From: CAZTWC01 sp964617105 [NCBI: uncultured Myxococcia bacterium]
GTDB lineage: Bacteria; CAZTWC01
Direction of reading: 5' to 3'
Assembly (NCBI GenBank): GCA_964617105.1
Contig: CAZTWC010000035.1
Location: 2,401 to 19,927 of the forward strand
DNA length: 17,527 bases
The number at the start of each line of letters is the position of its first letter. Positions within the stretch are counted from its first letter, which is position 1. This document shows positions 7,217-14,673 of this stretch, piece by piece. Below the pieces are notes generated by a model. It worked only from the letters and a program-made list of their open reading frames with translations, searched no databases and was not told where the DNA came from. Made by a program: the position numbers and the translations under genes.

Positions 7217-9514
7217 CTAAGGCTTCAATGGTGTGACCTTGATGAAGATTTGGTCATCTTTCAGGGTGACAAAGGCCTTGCCGCCGTTTTTCAAACGGTT
7301 GAACAGAATCTCATCAACAAACCAGTTTTTAATTTTATCTTGCACCAGCCGTGATATTTCCCGGGCGCCGAATATGGGGGAATAGCCTTTTTGGGCTATC
7401 CAGAGGCTGGCTGCCTTTGAAATCGAAATAGTTACCTTCTTTTCTTTTAACTGGAGGGCGAATTCAGCGATAAATTTTTTTACAATTTTTAGAACCACCA
7501 GTTGATCCAAGTTGTTAAATTCGATAACCTTATCCAGCCGGTTCCGGAATTCCGGTGAGAAAAATTTCTCTACGGCATCTTTTAGCACCTCCTGATTTTG
7601 GCTGGTATCGCCAAAGCCCACCCGCTGCGAGCCTAAATCCCGGGCGCCGGCATTGGAAGTCATAATCAAAATTACATTTCTAAAATCCGCTTTTTTGCCG
7701 TTGTTGTCGGTCAAAGTAGCATAGTCCATTATCTGCAGGAGCACATTAAAAATATCGGGATGGGCTTTCTCGATCTCATCCAGCAGTAAAACAGAATAGG
7801 GTTTTTTGCGGATGACCTCGGTAAGCAGACCTCCCTGGTCGAATCCCACATACCCCGGCGGAGCTCCGATTAAGCGGGCCACCGTATGTTTTTCCCGGTA
7901 TTCGCTCATGTCGAAGCGGTGCAGGGCAACTCCCATCAGCAAAGCCAGTTGCCTGGCCAGTTCTGTCTTGCCTACACCGGTGGGTCCTACAAACAAAAAG
8001 GAGGCCACCGGTTTTTCACTATCGCTCAGGCCGGCCCGGCACCTCTTGATGGAGTTGGTTAAATGGTCTATGGCCTGGTTTTGGCCGAAAATCACTTTTT
8101 TCAAGCCCGATTCCAAGCGCTTCAACTGGCCGATTTCCGATTTGGAAACCGTTTTTTTCGGAATTTTGGCAATACTGGCCACCACTTTTTCGATATTTTG
8201 GCTTTTGATGACGGTTTTTCGTTTTTTCCCCTGGATTTGGTTTATTTTGGTAAAAGAGCCGGCCTCATCGATAACATCAATGGCTTTGTCGGGCAAAAAA
8301 CGGTCATTTATATACTTAGCGGAAAGTTCTGCCGCCGATTTGAGGGCTCCATCGGTATACCGCACTTGATGATAGTCCTGGTACCGGTCCTTCAATCCAT
8401 TTAATATTTCGCAGGTTTCCTGAATGGTGGGCTCTAATATCTCTATTTTCTGGAATCGCCGAGACAGGGCCCGATCCCGGTCAAAATATTTTTTATAATC
8501 TTCGTAAGTGGTAGAGCCAATACACTTCATTTTGCCCGATACCAGGGCAGATTTGAGGATATTGGAGGCATCCATAGAACCGCCGGAAACTGCGCCGGCA
8601 CCCACGATGGTGTGGATTTCATCGATAAACAGGATAGAGCCCTTTATCAGCAGCAACGCATTGAGCACCTTTTTCATCCGCCCCTCAAAATCACCCCGGA
8701 ACTTGGTGCCTGCCAGAACTGCTCCCATATCCAGAGCATAGATACTAGCGTCCTTGAGCGGTAAGGGTACTTCATTGGCAGCGATCATTTGGGCCAAACC
8801 TTCGGTAATAGCGGTTTTACCCACCCCCGGTTCTCCAACATGCACGGGATTGTTCTTAAGCCGGCGGCAGAGCACCTGGATGGTTCGCTGCAAGATCTCT
8901 TCCCGGCCGATTAGCGGGTCCATCTCTCCTTTAGCCGCCCGCTGGACCAATTCGGTGGTGAAACACTGCAGCACTTTCTCTGCTTTCTGGAGTTTTTCAT
9001 CCTCAGTTTCTTCATAAGATTCCTGATTTTCTGTCAGGTTCTCTCCCTCTTCATCTGCGTCCGTATCCGAACCCACTTCCTGAGGTATTGCCGAGATTCC
9101 GTGGGAGATATAGTTGAGCACATCTACTTTGCTGATACCCTCTTTCAGCAAGATGTAGGCGGCAAAAGACTCTTTTTCATAAAAGATAGCCACAAAGATA
9201 TCCTCTAACTCAACCATATCTTTTTGGGAATTCTGGGTATGCAGTATAGCCCGCTGGATAATGTTTTTAAAAGCTATTGATTCACTGGGGTTAATATCGC
9301 CGGGCAAAGATTCCATCCTGGTTTTAAAATGGTGTTCAATCTCCTTTTTTAACTTCTTCAGATTTCCACCGCAGTTGATAATTATTTCATTGCCTCGCTT
9401 GGTAAACAGGGAGGCATAGAGAATATGTTCGGGGGTGATAAATTCGTGACCCATGGATTTGGCTTCGTTATAGGCCGCGGTGATCACAATGTTGACTTCC
9501 GGGTTTACTTGCAT
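7217..9514 (-). CDS. clpA: ATP-dependent Clp protease ATP-binding subunit ClpA
   Basis: AAA+ unfoldase of 765 aa that delivers substrates to ClpP in the cytoplasm. The N-terminal Clp-N double repeat (about 1-140) is the ClpS docking domain. It is followed by an acidic linker (about 148-175), then AAA-1 with Walker A GEPGVGKT (227-234) and Walker B ILFIDE (294-299), and AAA-2 with Walker A GPTGVGKT (510-517) and Walker B LLLDE (576-580). The substrate pore loop block APPGYVGF is at 551-558. There is no ClpB-type coiled-coil middle domain, which separates it from ClpB/ClpC. R-VGF (631-634) occupies the place of the IGL/IGF ClpP-binding loop. The first nucleotide-binding site reads NPVHVGEPG where the family usually has NPLLVGEPG, a mild change. 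It begins 18 nt after the clpS stop, with AGAGG about 9 nt before the ATG. Confidence 0.97.
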   Translation of the reverse strand: MQVNPEVNIVITAAYNEAKSMGHEFITPEHILYASLFTKRGNEIIINCGGNLKKLKKEIEHHFKTRMESLPGDINPSESIAFKNIIQRAILHTQNSQKDMVELEDIFVAIFYEKESFAAYILLKEGISKVDVLNYISHGISAIPQEVGSDTDADEEGENLTENQESYEETEDEKLQKAEKVLQCFTTELVQRAAKGEMDPLIGREEILQRTIQVLCRRLKNNPVHVGEPGVGKTAITEGLAQMIAANEVPLPLKDASIYALDMGAVLAGTKFRGDFEGRMKKVLNALLLIKGSILFIDEIHTIVGAGAVSGGSMDASNILKSALVSGKMKCIGSTTYEDYKKYFDRDRALSRRFQKIEILEPTIQETCEILNGLKDRYQDYHQVRYTDGALKSAAELSAKYINDRFLPDKAIDVIDEAGSFTKINQIQGKKRKTVIKSQNIEKVVASIAKIPKKTVSKSEIGQLKRLESGLKKVIFGQNQAIDHLTNSIKRCRAGLSDSEKPVASFLFVGPTGVGKTELARQLALLMGVALHRFDMSEYREKHTVARLIGAPPGYVGFDQGGLLTEVIRKKPYSVLLLDEIEKAHPDIFNVLLQIMDYATLTDNNGKKADFRNVILIMTSNAGARDLGSQRVGFGDTSQNQEVLKDAVEKFFSPEFRNRLDKVIEFNNLDQLVVLKIVKKFIAEFALQLKEKKVTISISKAASLWIAQKGYSPIFGAREISRLVQDKIKNWFVDEILFNRLKNGGKAFVTLKDDQIFIKVTPLKP

Positions 9515-9532
9515 CTCTAAAAACCTCTGGGA

Positions 9533-9859
9533 TTATGCTTCCTCGTAACTACATTTTAAGGGATATTCATTCTGTTTGGCCAATTGGTGAACCTGCTCAA
9601 TTTTGGTCAGGGCTATATCATAGGTATAAACCCCCACTGCCGCCGCTCCCTCTTCGTGAACCTGCAGCATCAGAACAGTGGCTTCTGCCATAGATTTATG
9701 GAAAATACTGATTAATACCTGAATCACAAAATCCATGGTTGTATAGTGATCGTTGTGCATGATCACTCGGTACATTGTGGGCTTTTTTAGTTGTGCCTCA
9801 GACTCTATATCCAGGCCAGTATCAAAGCCGGTTTGATTGTTTTGATCATCCTGGGCCAT
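9533..9859 (-). CDS. clpS: ATP-dependent Clp protease adaptor ClpS
   Basis: Adaptor that binds N-terminal Leu, Phe, Trp or Tyr and hands the substrate to the ClpA N-domain. At 108 aa it has a polar flexible N-terminal extension (1-26) and the ClpS core. The degron-pocket residues are visible: N36-D37 in VIMHNDHYTTMDF and H68 in LQVHEEG, matching E. coli N34, D35 and H66. The C-terminal LAKQNEYPLKCSYEEA block is typical. It is the first gene of the clpS-clpA-aat run. No Shine-Dalgarno is evident before the ATG, and a 15-bp perfect inverted repeat ends 19 nt upstream, so initiation may depend on leader structure. An upstream response-regulator gene ends 78 nt away on the same strand. Confidence 0.97.
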   Translation of the reverse strand: MAQDDQNNQTGFDTGLDIESEAQLKKPTMYRVIMHNDHYTTMDFVIQVLISIFHKSMAEATVLMLQVHEEGAAAVGVYTYDIALTKIEQVHQLAKQNEYPLKCSYEEA

Positions 9860-9878
9860 AGCAAGAAGGGTTCTAAAC

Positions 9879-9920
9879 AGTGTATATCTGAAAGTACTGT
9901 AAGAGTTTCAGATATACACT
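9879..9920 (-). repeat. 15-bp perfect inverted repeat upstream of clpS
   Basis: AGTGTATATCTGAAA (9879-9893) and its exact reverse complement (9906-9920) flank a 12-nt loop. The stem is AT-rich (5 of 15 G/C) and is not followed by a T-tract on either strand, so it is a poor intrinsic terminator for the upstream response-regulator gene. It sits 19 nt before the clpS start, which itself lacks a visible ribosome site. It could be a leader hairpin controlling clpS translation, an mRNA-stabilising or processing structure, or a dimeric regulator's operator. I did not see another copy in the window. Confidence 0.7.
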
Positions 9921-9937
9921 TGAAAGTATGATGGTCA

Positions 9938-10576
9938 CTAATGCTGCTCAGAACAGTTGAGAGTCGAGTCGATAGTTTTTAGCAAAGCCTTGATGCTGAA
10001 AGGTTTTTGGACCACATGTTCCACCCCCAGGCTTTTTACCTCCTGAACTGATTCTTCCCAGTCGTTCAAAGCAGTTACAATAATTACCCGAGTGGATTTA
10101 TAACGTTCGTTTTCTTTCATATGGCGAACCACTGAAACTCCGTTTACATCCGGCATCATCAAGTCAGTTAGTACCAGGTCAGGGACAAAACCGCCCAGGG
10201 TAGTACAGGCATCCACTCCATTTTCTGCTATTTTGATATCAGCATCAGGATACTGGCGGCACAAAGACCGATAGAGCAGTTCTAAAATATGGACATCATC
10301 TTCCACCAGCAATATTTTAAGGACATTTCTAGCCGGAATCACTTCTGCAGCTTGTTCATAAAGCGGTAGCGCCAGAGTGCTTTCATCGACGCCGCCCATA
10401 CGTAAGATCTCTCCTGTCTTTTCCCATATTTGGGTCGAGTTTTCTTTTATCTTTTCAATTGACTGCCGCCCCTCCTGGTCAATCTCTTTGGGTATCAAAA
10501 GGATAATTTCAGAGGCCATCTTCTTGAGGCGTGTTCTGATTTCAGAGGCCATTGTTGCTAGAAGTTTTTCGTCCAT
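9938..10576 (-). CDS. Response regulator with degenerate (His-less) HisKA-like N-terminus
   Basis: Cytoplasmic 212-aa protein. Residues about 86-205 are a complete REC domain: acidic pocket E92-D94, phospho-acceptor D138 in LVLTDLMMPDVNG, T168 and K191. There is no DNA-binding or enzymatic output domain. The N-terminal 1-70 are helical and resemble a HisKA dimerisation domain. ASEIRTRL (10-17) lines up with the H-box SHEIRTPL, but Ser11 replaces the phospho-accepting His and Arg replaces Pro. The later QSIEKIKENSTQIWEKTGEILRM stretch resembles HisKA helix 2. It may therefore be a dimerising or decoy phosphorelay protein. AAGGA lies 7 nt before the ATG. A candidate promoter lies about 75-100 nt upstream, and clpS follows 78 nt downstream on the same strand. 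The HisKA relationship is inference; the REC assignment is firm. Confidence 0.88.
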   Translation of the reverse strand: MDEKLLATMASEIRTRLKKMASEIILLIPKEIDQEGRQSIEKIKENSTQIWEKTGEILRMGGVDESTLALPLYEQAAEVIPARNVLKILLVEDDVHILELLYRSLCRQYPDADIKIAENGVDACTTLGGFVPDLVLTDLMMPDVNGVSVVRHMKENERYKSTRVIIVTALNDWEESVQEVKSLGVEHVVQKPFSIKALLKTIDSTLNCSEQH

Positions 10577-10649
10577 GGTTAATCCTTAGTATCCATTCGG
10601 AAGTTAAACCCCCTCTGATCGAGGCTGGTCGGTAGATCATATTATTACC

Positions 10650-10676
10650 ATAATATGGTGGGCAGGAAAAAGTCAA
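10650..10676 (-). promoter_or_regulatory. Candidate promoter for the HisKA-like/REC response regulator
   Basis: On the minus strand, TTGACT (10676-10671) is followed after a short 15-nt spacer by TATTAT (10655-10650). The -10 region lies inside an inverted repeat, ATATTAT (10639-10645) and ATAATAT (10650-10656), which could be an operator. Predicted transcription would begin roughly 65 nt before the start codon. The short spacer keeps confidence low. Confidence 0.35.
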
Positions 10677-10765
10677 TAGAAAAGGCTACGCCTATCAATA
10701 TGAATCCCGGAGTTATAACAAATATTAGGAGTGGAGGATGGGTGGAGACATTTGGGGAATAATAA

Positions 10766-10852
10766 TGGTGCGGGAGAGGGGACTTGAACCCCTACAGGCC
10801 TAAGCCCACAGGAACCTGAATCCTGCGCGTCTACCAATTCCGCCACTCCCGC
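10766..10852 (-). tRNA. tRNA-Leu (anticodon CAG), CCA encoded
   Basis: The minus strand folds as a class II tRNA. The acceptor stem GCGGGAG (from 10852) pairs with CTCCCGC (10776-10770), followed by discriminator A (10769) and an encoded CCA (10768-10766). The anticodon stem CAGGA/TCCTG encloses a seven-base loop TTCAGGT, with anticodon CAG at 10818-10816, which reads CUG codons. A long variable arm typical of leucine tRNA follows, then the T arm AGGGG-TTCAAGT-CCCCT. The D arm has the usual TGGTAGACGC pattern. Its own strong promoter lies immediately upstream; no clear terminator was found downstream. Confidence 0.97.
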
Positions 10853-10861
10853 CCGTCACTT

Positions 10862-10889
10862 AATATACCGATTTTTTGCCCTTTGTCAA
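10862..10889 (-). promoter_or_regulatory. Sigma70-type promoter of tRNA-Leu, overlapping the upstream gene's stop codon
   Basis: On the minus strand a perfect TTGACA (10889-10884) is separated by 16 nt from TATATT (10867-10862). The transcription start would fall near 10855, a few bases before the mature tRNA 5' end at 10852, so almost no leader is removed. The TGA inside TTGACA (10888-10886) is the stop codon of the upstream permease gene. Confidence 0.8.
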
Positions 10890-12151
10890 GAACCATTCTC
10901 CTTATCCAATTGGAGTGCATACTGGTGAAGAAATTTAAAAATAGTAAGCACGATAGATGCTGCCGGTACGGCAAAAAGAGCCCCGATTATGCCGTAATAG
11001 TGTTTTCCTGCCAATAGCGCCATAATAACCACCACCGGATGTATTTTAGCGGCATTTCCCATTATTTTGGGGTTGAAAAAATTGGCTTCTATGAGGTGGA
11101 TGCCGATGATCCAGACCAGGATAAAAATTCCCTTAATGAAACTATCGGTAACCGCAATCAATACAATGGGGATGGAACTTAAAATACTGCCGAAAATTGG
11201 CACCAGGCTAAAGGTGGCGGCTATGATTGCCATGATAAAAGCAAATTTGATGTCGAACAGCAACAGGCCAATCAGGGTTAAAAAACCGTTTAACAGGCAA
11301 ATTATTACCTGGCCTCGGACAACGCCAGCCAGCCCAAGGTCGAACCCCTGGACAAATTTTTCAAATTGTTCCCGTTTTAAAAAGGGGAAAAGGGAATAAA
11401 AAAAGTTTTTAATATAACTCACATCCACTGATAAGAAAGCGGTAAGCATCAGGATTAAAAAGAATTTAAAAATAAAACCAGCCACAGAAAAGATTATGGT
11501 GCGGCTAAGTTGAATAAAATCAAAAAAATTGGCCTTCAGGCTATCGGTAATGCTTAGGAACGATTTTTTTAATGCCTGGTTGAAATCCAGTTTTAATGAG
11601 GGCTGAATTTGTTTTCCTTCATCATAAGTTTCAGGCAGAATTAAAAATTCTTCTCCTGGGTCTATCATCTCCTGCTCTATTTCCTGCTCTATTTCCTGCT
11701 CTATTTTTATTGGCGGTTGATTGTCCACCTGTAAATCAATGGGTATTTTGTAATCCTTTAGGAGTTGTTGAGCCCGGCGGCTGTAATTGTTTACCGATTT
11801 GGTGGTTAATTGATTAAAAAACTGCCGTCCTTCTTCTCCCAGCCGGCTAATTTCACCGTATATTCTGGGGATAGCAGAAATACTGAATAGGTAAATCAGC
11901 AGAAAAAACCAAATATAGATAAAGATGACTCCCAGCCAGCGGGGAATGTGGAGTCCCTTGATTTTCCGGGAAGAGATCCAATCTATCAGCGGATCTATCA
12001 GGTAGGCGATAAACATGGCCCCAATAAAGGGGAGTAAAATATGCCGGAACAGGTACAGGACTATTACTATAAAAACCCACAGGGAGAGAAGGATGGCTAG
12101 TTTAGTGTATTTATTGTGCGGTTTTTGGGAAAAATTATTGAGTTCCACCAT
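10886..12151 (-). CDS. AI-2E family transporter (PerM/TqsA-like membrane protein)
   Basis: Polytopic inner-membrane protein of 421 aa. Two or three hydrophobic segments lie at about 17-52 and 71-95, then a soluble stretch (about 97-205), then several more from about 218 to 405. Family-typical motifs are GQVIICLLNGF (280-290), VPIFGSILSSIP (317-328) and IEANFFNPKIMGNAAKIHPVVV (354-375). Members include autoinducer-2 exporters and Na+/H+ antiporters; the substrate here cannot be read from sequence. The soluble stretch contains a low-complexity IEQE repeat (150-161). I place the start at ATG 12151-12149, preceded by GGGAG with 5-nt spacing and lying 2 nt after the guaA stop. A longer in-frame extension to 12280 would run through the guaA C-terminus and is unlikely. 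It is co-transcribed with guaA, and the tRNA-Leu promoter overlaps its stop. Confidence 0.88.
   Translation of the reverse strand: MVELNNFSQKPHNKYTKLAILLSLWVFIVIVLYLFRHILLPFIGAMFIAYLIDPLIDWISSRKIKGLHIPRWLGVIFIYIWFFLLIYLFSISAIPRIYGEISRLGEEGRQFFNQLTTKSVNNYSRRAQQLLKDYKIPIDLQVDNQPPIKIEQEIEQEIEQEMIDPGEEFLILPETYDEGKQIQPSLKLDFNQALKKSFLSITDSLKANFFDFIQLSRTIIFSVAGFIFKFFLILMLTAFLSVDVSYIKNFFYSLFPFLKREQFEKFVQGFDLGLAGVVRGQVIICLLNGFLTLIGLLLFDIKFAFIMAIIAATFSLVPIFGSILSSIPIVLIAVTDSFIKGIFILVWIIGIHLIEANFFNPKIMGNAAKIHPVVVIMALLAGKHYYGIIGALFAVPAASIVLTIFKFLHQYALQLDKENGS
11671..11706 (-). repeat. Three perfect 12-bp tandem repeats inside the AI-2E transporter gene
   Basis: The unit CCTGCTCTATTT (plus strand) occurs three times head to tail with no mismatch. 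Each copy encodes four residues of the IEQE series (protein residues 150-161) in the soluble domain. Because the unit is a multiple of three, copy-number change would lengthen or shorten the acidic helix without a frameshift. Confidence 0.95.
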
Positions 12152-12153
12152 GT

Positions 12154-13698
12154 TTACTCCCATTCTATGGTGCTGGGCGGTTTGGAGGAAATATCGTAAA
12201 CCACCCGGTTTACTCCCTTGACCTCGTTGATAATCCGGCTGGATATTGAGCGCAAAACCGGGTATGGTATTTCCACCCATTGGGCGGTCATGCCGTCAAC
12301 ACTGTGTACTGCCCTCAGCGCAATGGCATAATCGTAGGTGCGGTCATCCCCCATCACCCCTACACTTTTAATGGCGGGCAACACTGCAAAAGCCTGCCAT
12401 ATCTGCGAATAGAGGCCCGCATTTTGGATCTCCTGAATAAATATTGTATCTGCCCGGCGCAATATTTGTAGTCGCTGCTCAGTAATGGTGCCGATAATTC
12501 TTACCGCCAGTCCCGGCCCGGGAAAGGGGTGCCGGCCAATCAATTCTTCCGGCAAATCCATCTCCCGGCCTAAAATTCTCACCTCATCTTTGAACAGTTC
12601 CCGCAAGGGTTCTACTAGTTTGAGTTTCATTTTTTTCGGCAAGCCTCCCACATTGTGGTGGCTCTTAATGGTGGCAGACGGCCCTTTTACAATGGATGAT
12701 TCAATTACATCTGGATACAGGGTGCCCTGGGCCAGATATTTTACTCCCGATATCTCTTTTGCCTTATGTTCAAAAATTTTGATGAATTCCTGCCCGATAA
12801 TTTTTCGTTTCTTTTCCGGATCTAAAACTCCCTCCAGTTTGGATAAGAACTGTTGAGAGGCATCCACGAAAATAAAGTTGGGCAGTTTCATCTTATCTGT
12901 ATAAATATTTTTTACCCAAAGGGCTTCATCTTCTCGTAAAAGGCCGTTGTCAATAAAAACACAGTGCAGAGCCGGCCCTATGGCGCGGCTTAAGATAGCG
13001 GCGGTCACCGTAGAATCTACGCCTCCGGAAAGAGCGCAGACCACCTGGTCTGAACCTATTTTCTCCCGGCAGGCTATGATGGTTTTTTCCAAAAAAGAGT
13101 GCATGGTCCAGTCCGCCTGGCATTGGCATGAAGAAAATAGAAAATTGCCGATAAGCTCTGCGCCCTTTTCGGTGTGGGTAACTTCTGGATGAAACTGAAC
13201 CCCGAAAATTTGGCGTTTAAAATCGGCAATGGCGCAACTGGGGGAATTTTTAGATGAGCCTATAGGGACAAATCCTTCCGGCAGCCGGTTTACCATATCG
13301 CCGTGGCTCATCCAGACCACGGTCTGCTGTCCGGTTTCAAAGGAGTCAAAAATAGCCCGGTTCTGTTCAATTTTTATCTGGGTGTGACCATATTCCCGCT
13401 TAGATGCCTGGGCAATTTCTCCTCCAAAGTGCCGGGCGATTACTTGTAGCCCGTAACATATACCTAAAATAGGAATTCCCAGAGAAAATATGGCTGTATC
13501 GGGAAGGGGGGCCTGCGGAGCCAGAACCGAAGCGGGACCGCCGGAGAGGATTATACCACTAAATTTGCCTCTAATATCTGCGGCTTTGGTATTGTAGGGG
13601 TGAATTTCACAGTATACTCCGGCTTCACGCACTCGGCGGGCGATCAGTTGGCTTACCTGGGAACCAAAGTCCAATACTAATATTTTGTTGTTATCCAT
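12154..13698 (-). CDS. guaA: GMP synthase (glutamine-hydrolysing)
   Basis: The enzyme converts XMP, ATP and glutamine to GMP, the last step of guanine nucleotide synthesis, in the cytoplasm. At 514 aa it has the usual length. The class I glutamine amidotransferase domain (about 5-190) has catalytic C81 in LGICYGLQ with H170 and E172 in QFHPEV. The ATP pyrophosphatase P-loop SGGVDST is at 224-230. The synthetase and dimerisation region is complete, with KSHHNVGGLP, RHPFPGPGLAVRIIG and the terminal KPPSTIEWE. I chose ATG 13698-13696 because it places KILVLDFGSQ at the family N-terminus; an upstream GTG at 13728 would add ten residues with no ribosome site. AGGA lies about 12 nt before the ATG, a rather long spacing. 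It is first in a unit with the AI-2E transporter and divergent from mazG. No purine-riboswitch-like leader was recognised. Confidence 0.97.
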   Translation of the reverse strand: MDNNKILVLDFGSQVSQLIARRVREAGVYCEIHPYNTKAADIRGKFSGIILSGGPASVLAPQAPLPDTAIFSLGIPILGICYGLQVIARHFGGEIAQASKREYGHTQIKIEQNRAIFDSFETGQQTVVWMSHGDMVNRLPEGFVPIGSSKNSPSCAIADFKRQIFGVQFHPEVTHTEKGAELIGNFLFSSCQCQADWTMHSFLEKTIIACREKIGSDQVVCALSGGVDSTVTAAILSRAIGPALHCVFIDNGLLREDEALWVKNIYTDKMKLPNFIFVDASQQFLSKLEGVLDPEKKRKIIGQEFIKIFEHKAKEISGVKYLAQGTLYPDVIESSIVKGPSATIKSHHNVGGLPKKMKLKLVEPLRELFKDEVRILGREMDLPEELIGRHPFPGPGLAVRIIGTITEQRLQILRRADTIFIQEIQNAGLYSQIWQAFAVLPAIKSVGVMGDDRTYDYAIALRAVHSVDGMTAQWVEIPYPVLRSISSRIINEVKGVNRVVYDISSKPPSTIEWE

Positions 13699-13757
13699 AG
13701 GTGAGTTAGATCCTGTCCGAGAATTCACTTCTGTTGCGAAGTGGGAGATAGGTAAAT

Positions 13758-13790
13758 AAAGAGGCTATTTTTACATTATGTATCCTCTTT
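13758..13790. repeat. Nested inverted repeats in the guaA-mazG divergent promoter region
   Basis: AAAGAGG (13758-13764) and CCTCTTT (13784-13790) form a 7-bp inverted repeat separated by 19 nt. Inside it, TACAT-T-ATGTA (13772-13782) is a second palindrome. The element sits between two divergent start codons (13698 and 13884), where an operator or overlapping promoters would be expected. No convincing -35/-10 pair could be fixed for either gene. A regulatory role is inferred from position and symmetry only. Confidence 0.4.
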
Positions 13791-13883
13791 CGCAAGCAAA
13801 AATTTACCGGTATGATATCGAACATTTTTCTGTTATACCTAAAATCAGCAACTGGCTCACGGACAGAGGTAAAGGAACAACAA

Positions 13884-14669
13884 ATGGAAAAAAAAAATAG
13901 GCAAGAAAAAGCAAAACTATTTCTGGAAGCGGTAGAGATTATGGCTCGGTTGCGAGAACCGGGAGGGTGTCCCTGGGACCGAGAACAAAATTTACAATCC
14001 CTCAAGATTTACCTTATAGAGGAGTGCTATGAGGTTTTGGACGCCATGGAACGCGGAACTCCCCAGGAGCACTCCGAAGAATTGGGTGATTTGCTGCTGC
14101 AGGTGCTGTTTCAGGCCAGGATAAGGGAGGAGGAGAAAGTTTTCGATATTTGGGATGTAATAGAAACATTAAACCAAAAATTGGTGGGGCGGCATCCCCA
14201 TGTTTTTGGTGACATGAAGGTTAAGGACAGCAAAGAGGTGCTGAAAAACTGGAGTGATATAAAACTGAAAAAGGAAAAAAAATCTTCAGTTTTATCTGGT
14301 ATTCCCCAACAATTGCCGGCTATGATAAAAGCTTTCCGGGTGCAGCAAAAGGTTTCCGGCGTGGGTTTTGACTGGCAGGAGATCAAGGGAGTTGTGGAAA
14401 AAATAGACGAGGAGTTGGGAGAGTTGAAAGAGGCTATGGACGGAGCCAACCGGGAAAATATTATGGATGAACTTGGTGACCTCCTCTTTTCTGTAATTAA
14501 CCTGGCTCGTTTCATAGACATGGATCCAGAGTCAGCGTTATTGAATACCTGCCAAAAATTTATCAATCGTTTTCAGAAGTTGGAAGATAAAGTCCGGGTA
14601 AATGGCTGGGAATTGACCGATATGTCTTTGGAAAAAATGGATGAGATATGGGAAGAGATAAAAGGTTGA
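13884..14669 (+). CDS. mazG: Nucleoside triphosphate pyrophosphohydrolase MazG
   Basis: House-cleaning or regulatory enzyme that hydrolyses NTPs/dNTPs to monophosphate and pyrophosphate; cytoplasmic. At 261 aa it matches E. coli MazG (263). Two tandem MazG domains are visible. The first has GGCPWDREQ (27-34) and metal-binding EExxE (46-50) with EELGD (65-69). The second has EELGE (176-180) with DELGD (195-199). The C-terminal VNGWELTDMSLEKMDEIW block is typical. I place the start at ATG 13884 with AGGA about 8 nt upstream; an in-frame ATG at 13812 adds 24 residues not expected in the family. It is divergent from guaA and followed by a 387-nt gap, so it appears monocistronic. In E. coli mazG lies downstream of relA and mazEF; no such partners are seen here. 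Confidence 0.95.
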   Translation: MEKKNRQEKAKLFLEAVEIMARLREPGGCPWDREQNLQSLKIYLIEECYEVLDAMERGTPQEHSEELGDLLLQVLFQARIREEEKVFDIWDVIETLNQKLVGRHPHVFGDMKVKDSKEVLKNWSDIKLKKEKKSSVLSGIPQQLPAMIKAFRVQQKVSGVGFDWQEIKGVVEKIDEELGELKEAMDGANRENIMDELGDLLFSVINLARFIDMDPESALLNTCQKFINRFQKLEDKVRVNGWELTDMSLEKMDEIWEEIKG

Positions 14670-14673
14670 TCCG

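Noticed and set aside
7806-8404. Long plus-strand frames opposite clpA (up to 187 residues)
   Set aside because: They are antisense shadows of the strongly conserved ClpA AAA domains and have no recognisable motifs or start signals.
12152-12280. N-terminal extension of the AI-2E transporter frame by 43 residues
   Set aside because: It would overlap the conserved guaA C-terminus by over 120 nt, is rich in polar and glycine residues, and lacks a ribosome site; ATG 12151 has GGGAG at ideal distance.
13699-13728. GTG start at 13728 for guaA
   Set aside because: It adds ten unconserved residues before the family N-terminus and has no Shine-Dalgarno.
13812-13883. Upstream ATG start for mazG
   Set aside because: The 24 extra residues are not expected in MazG, and ATG 13884 has AGGA at proper spacing and gives the usual length.
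13699-13883. Purine riboswitch upstream of guaA
   Set aside because: No three-way-junction core sequences are visible; only the short nested inverted repeats are.
13706-14005. 99-residue minus-strand frame antisense to the mazG 5' end
   Set aside because: Low-complexity composition and no ribosome site; overlaps the well-supported mazG and the guaA leader.
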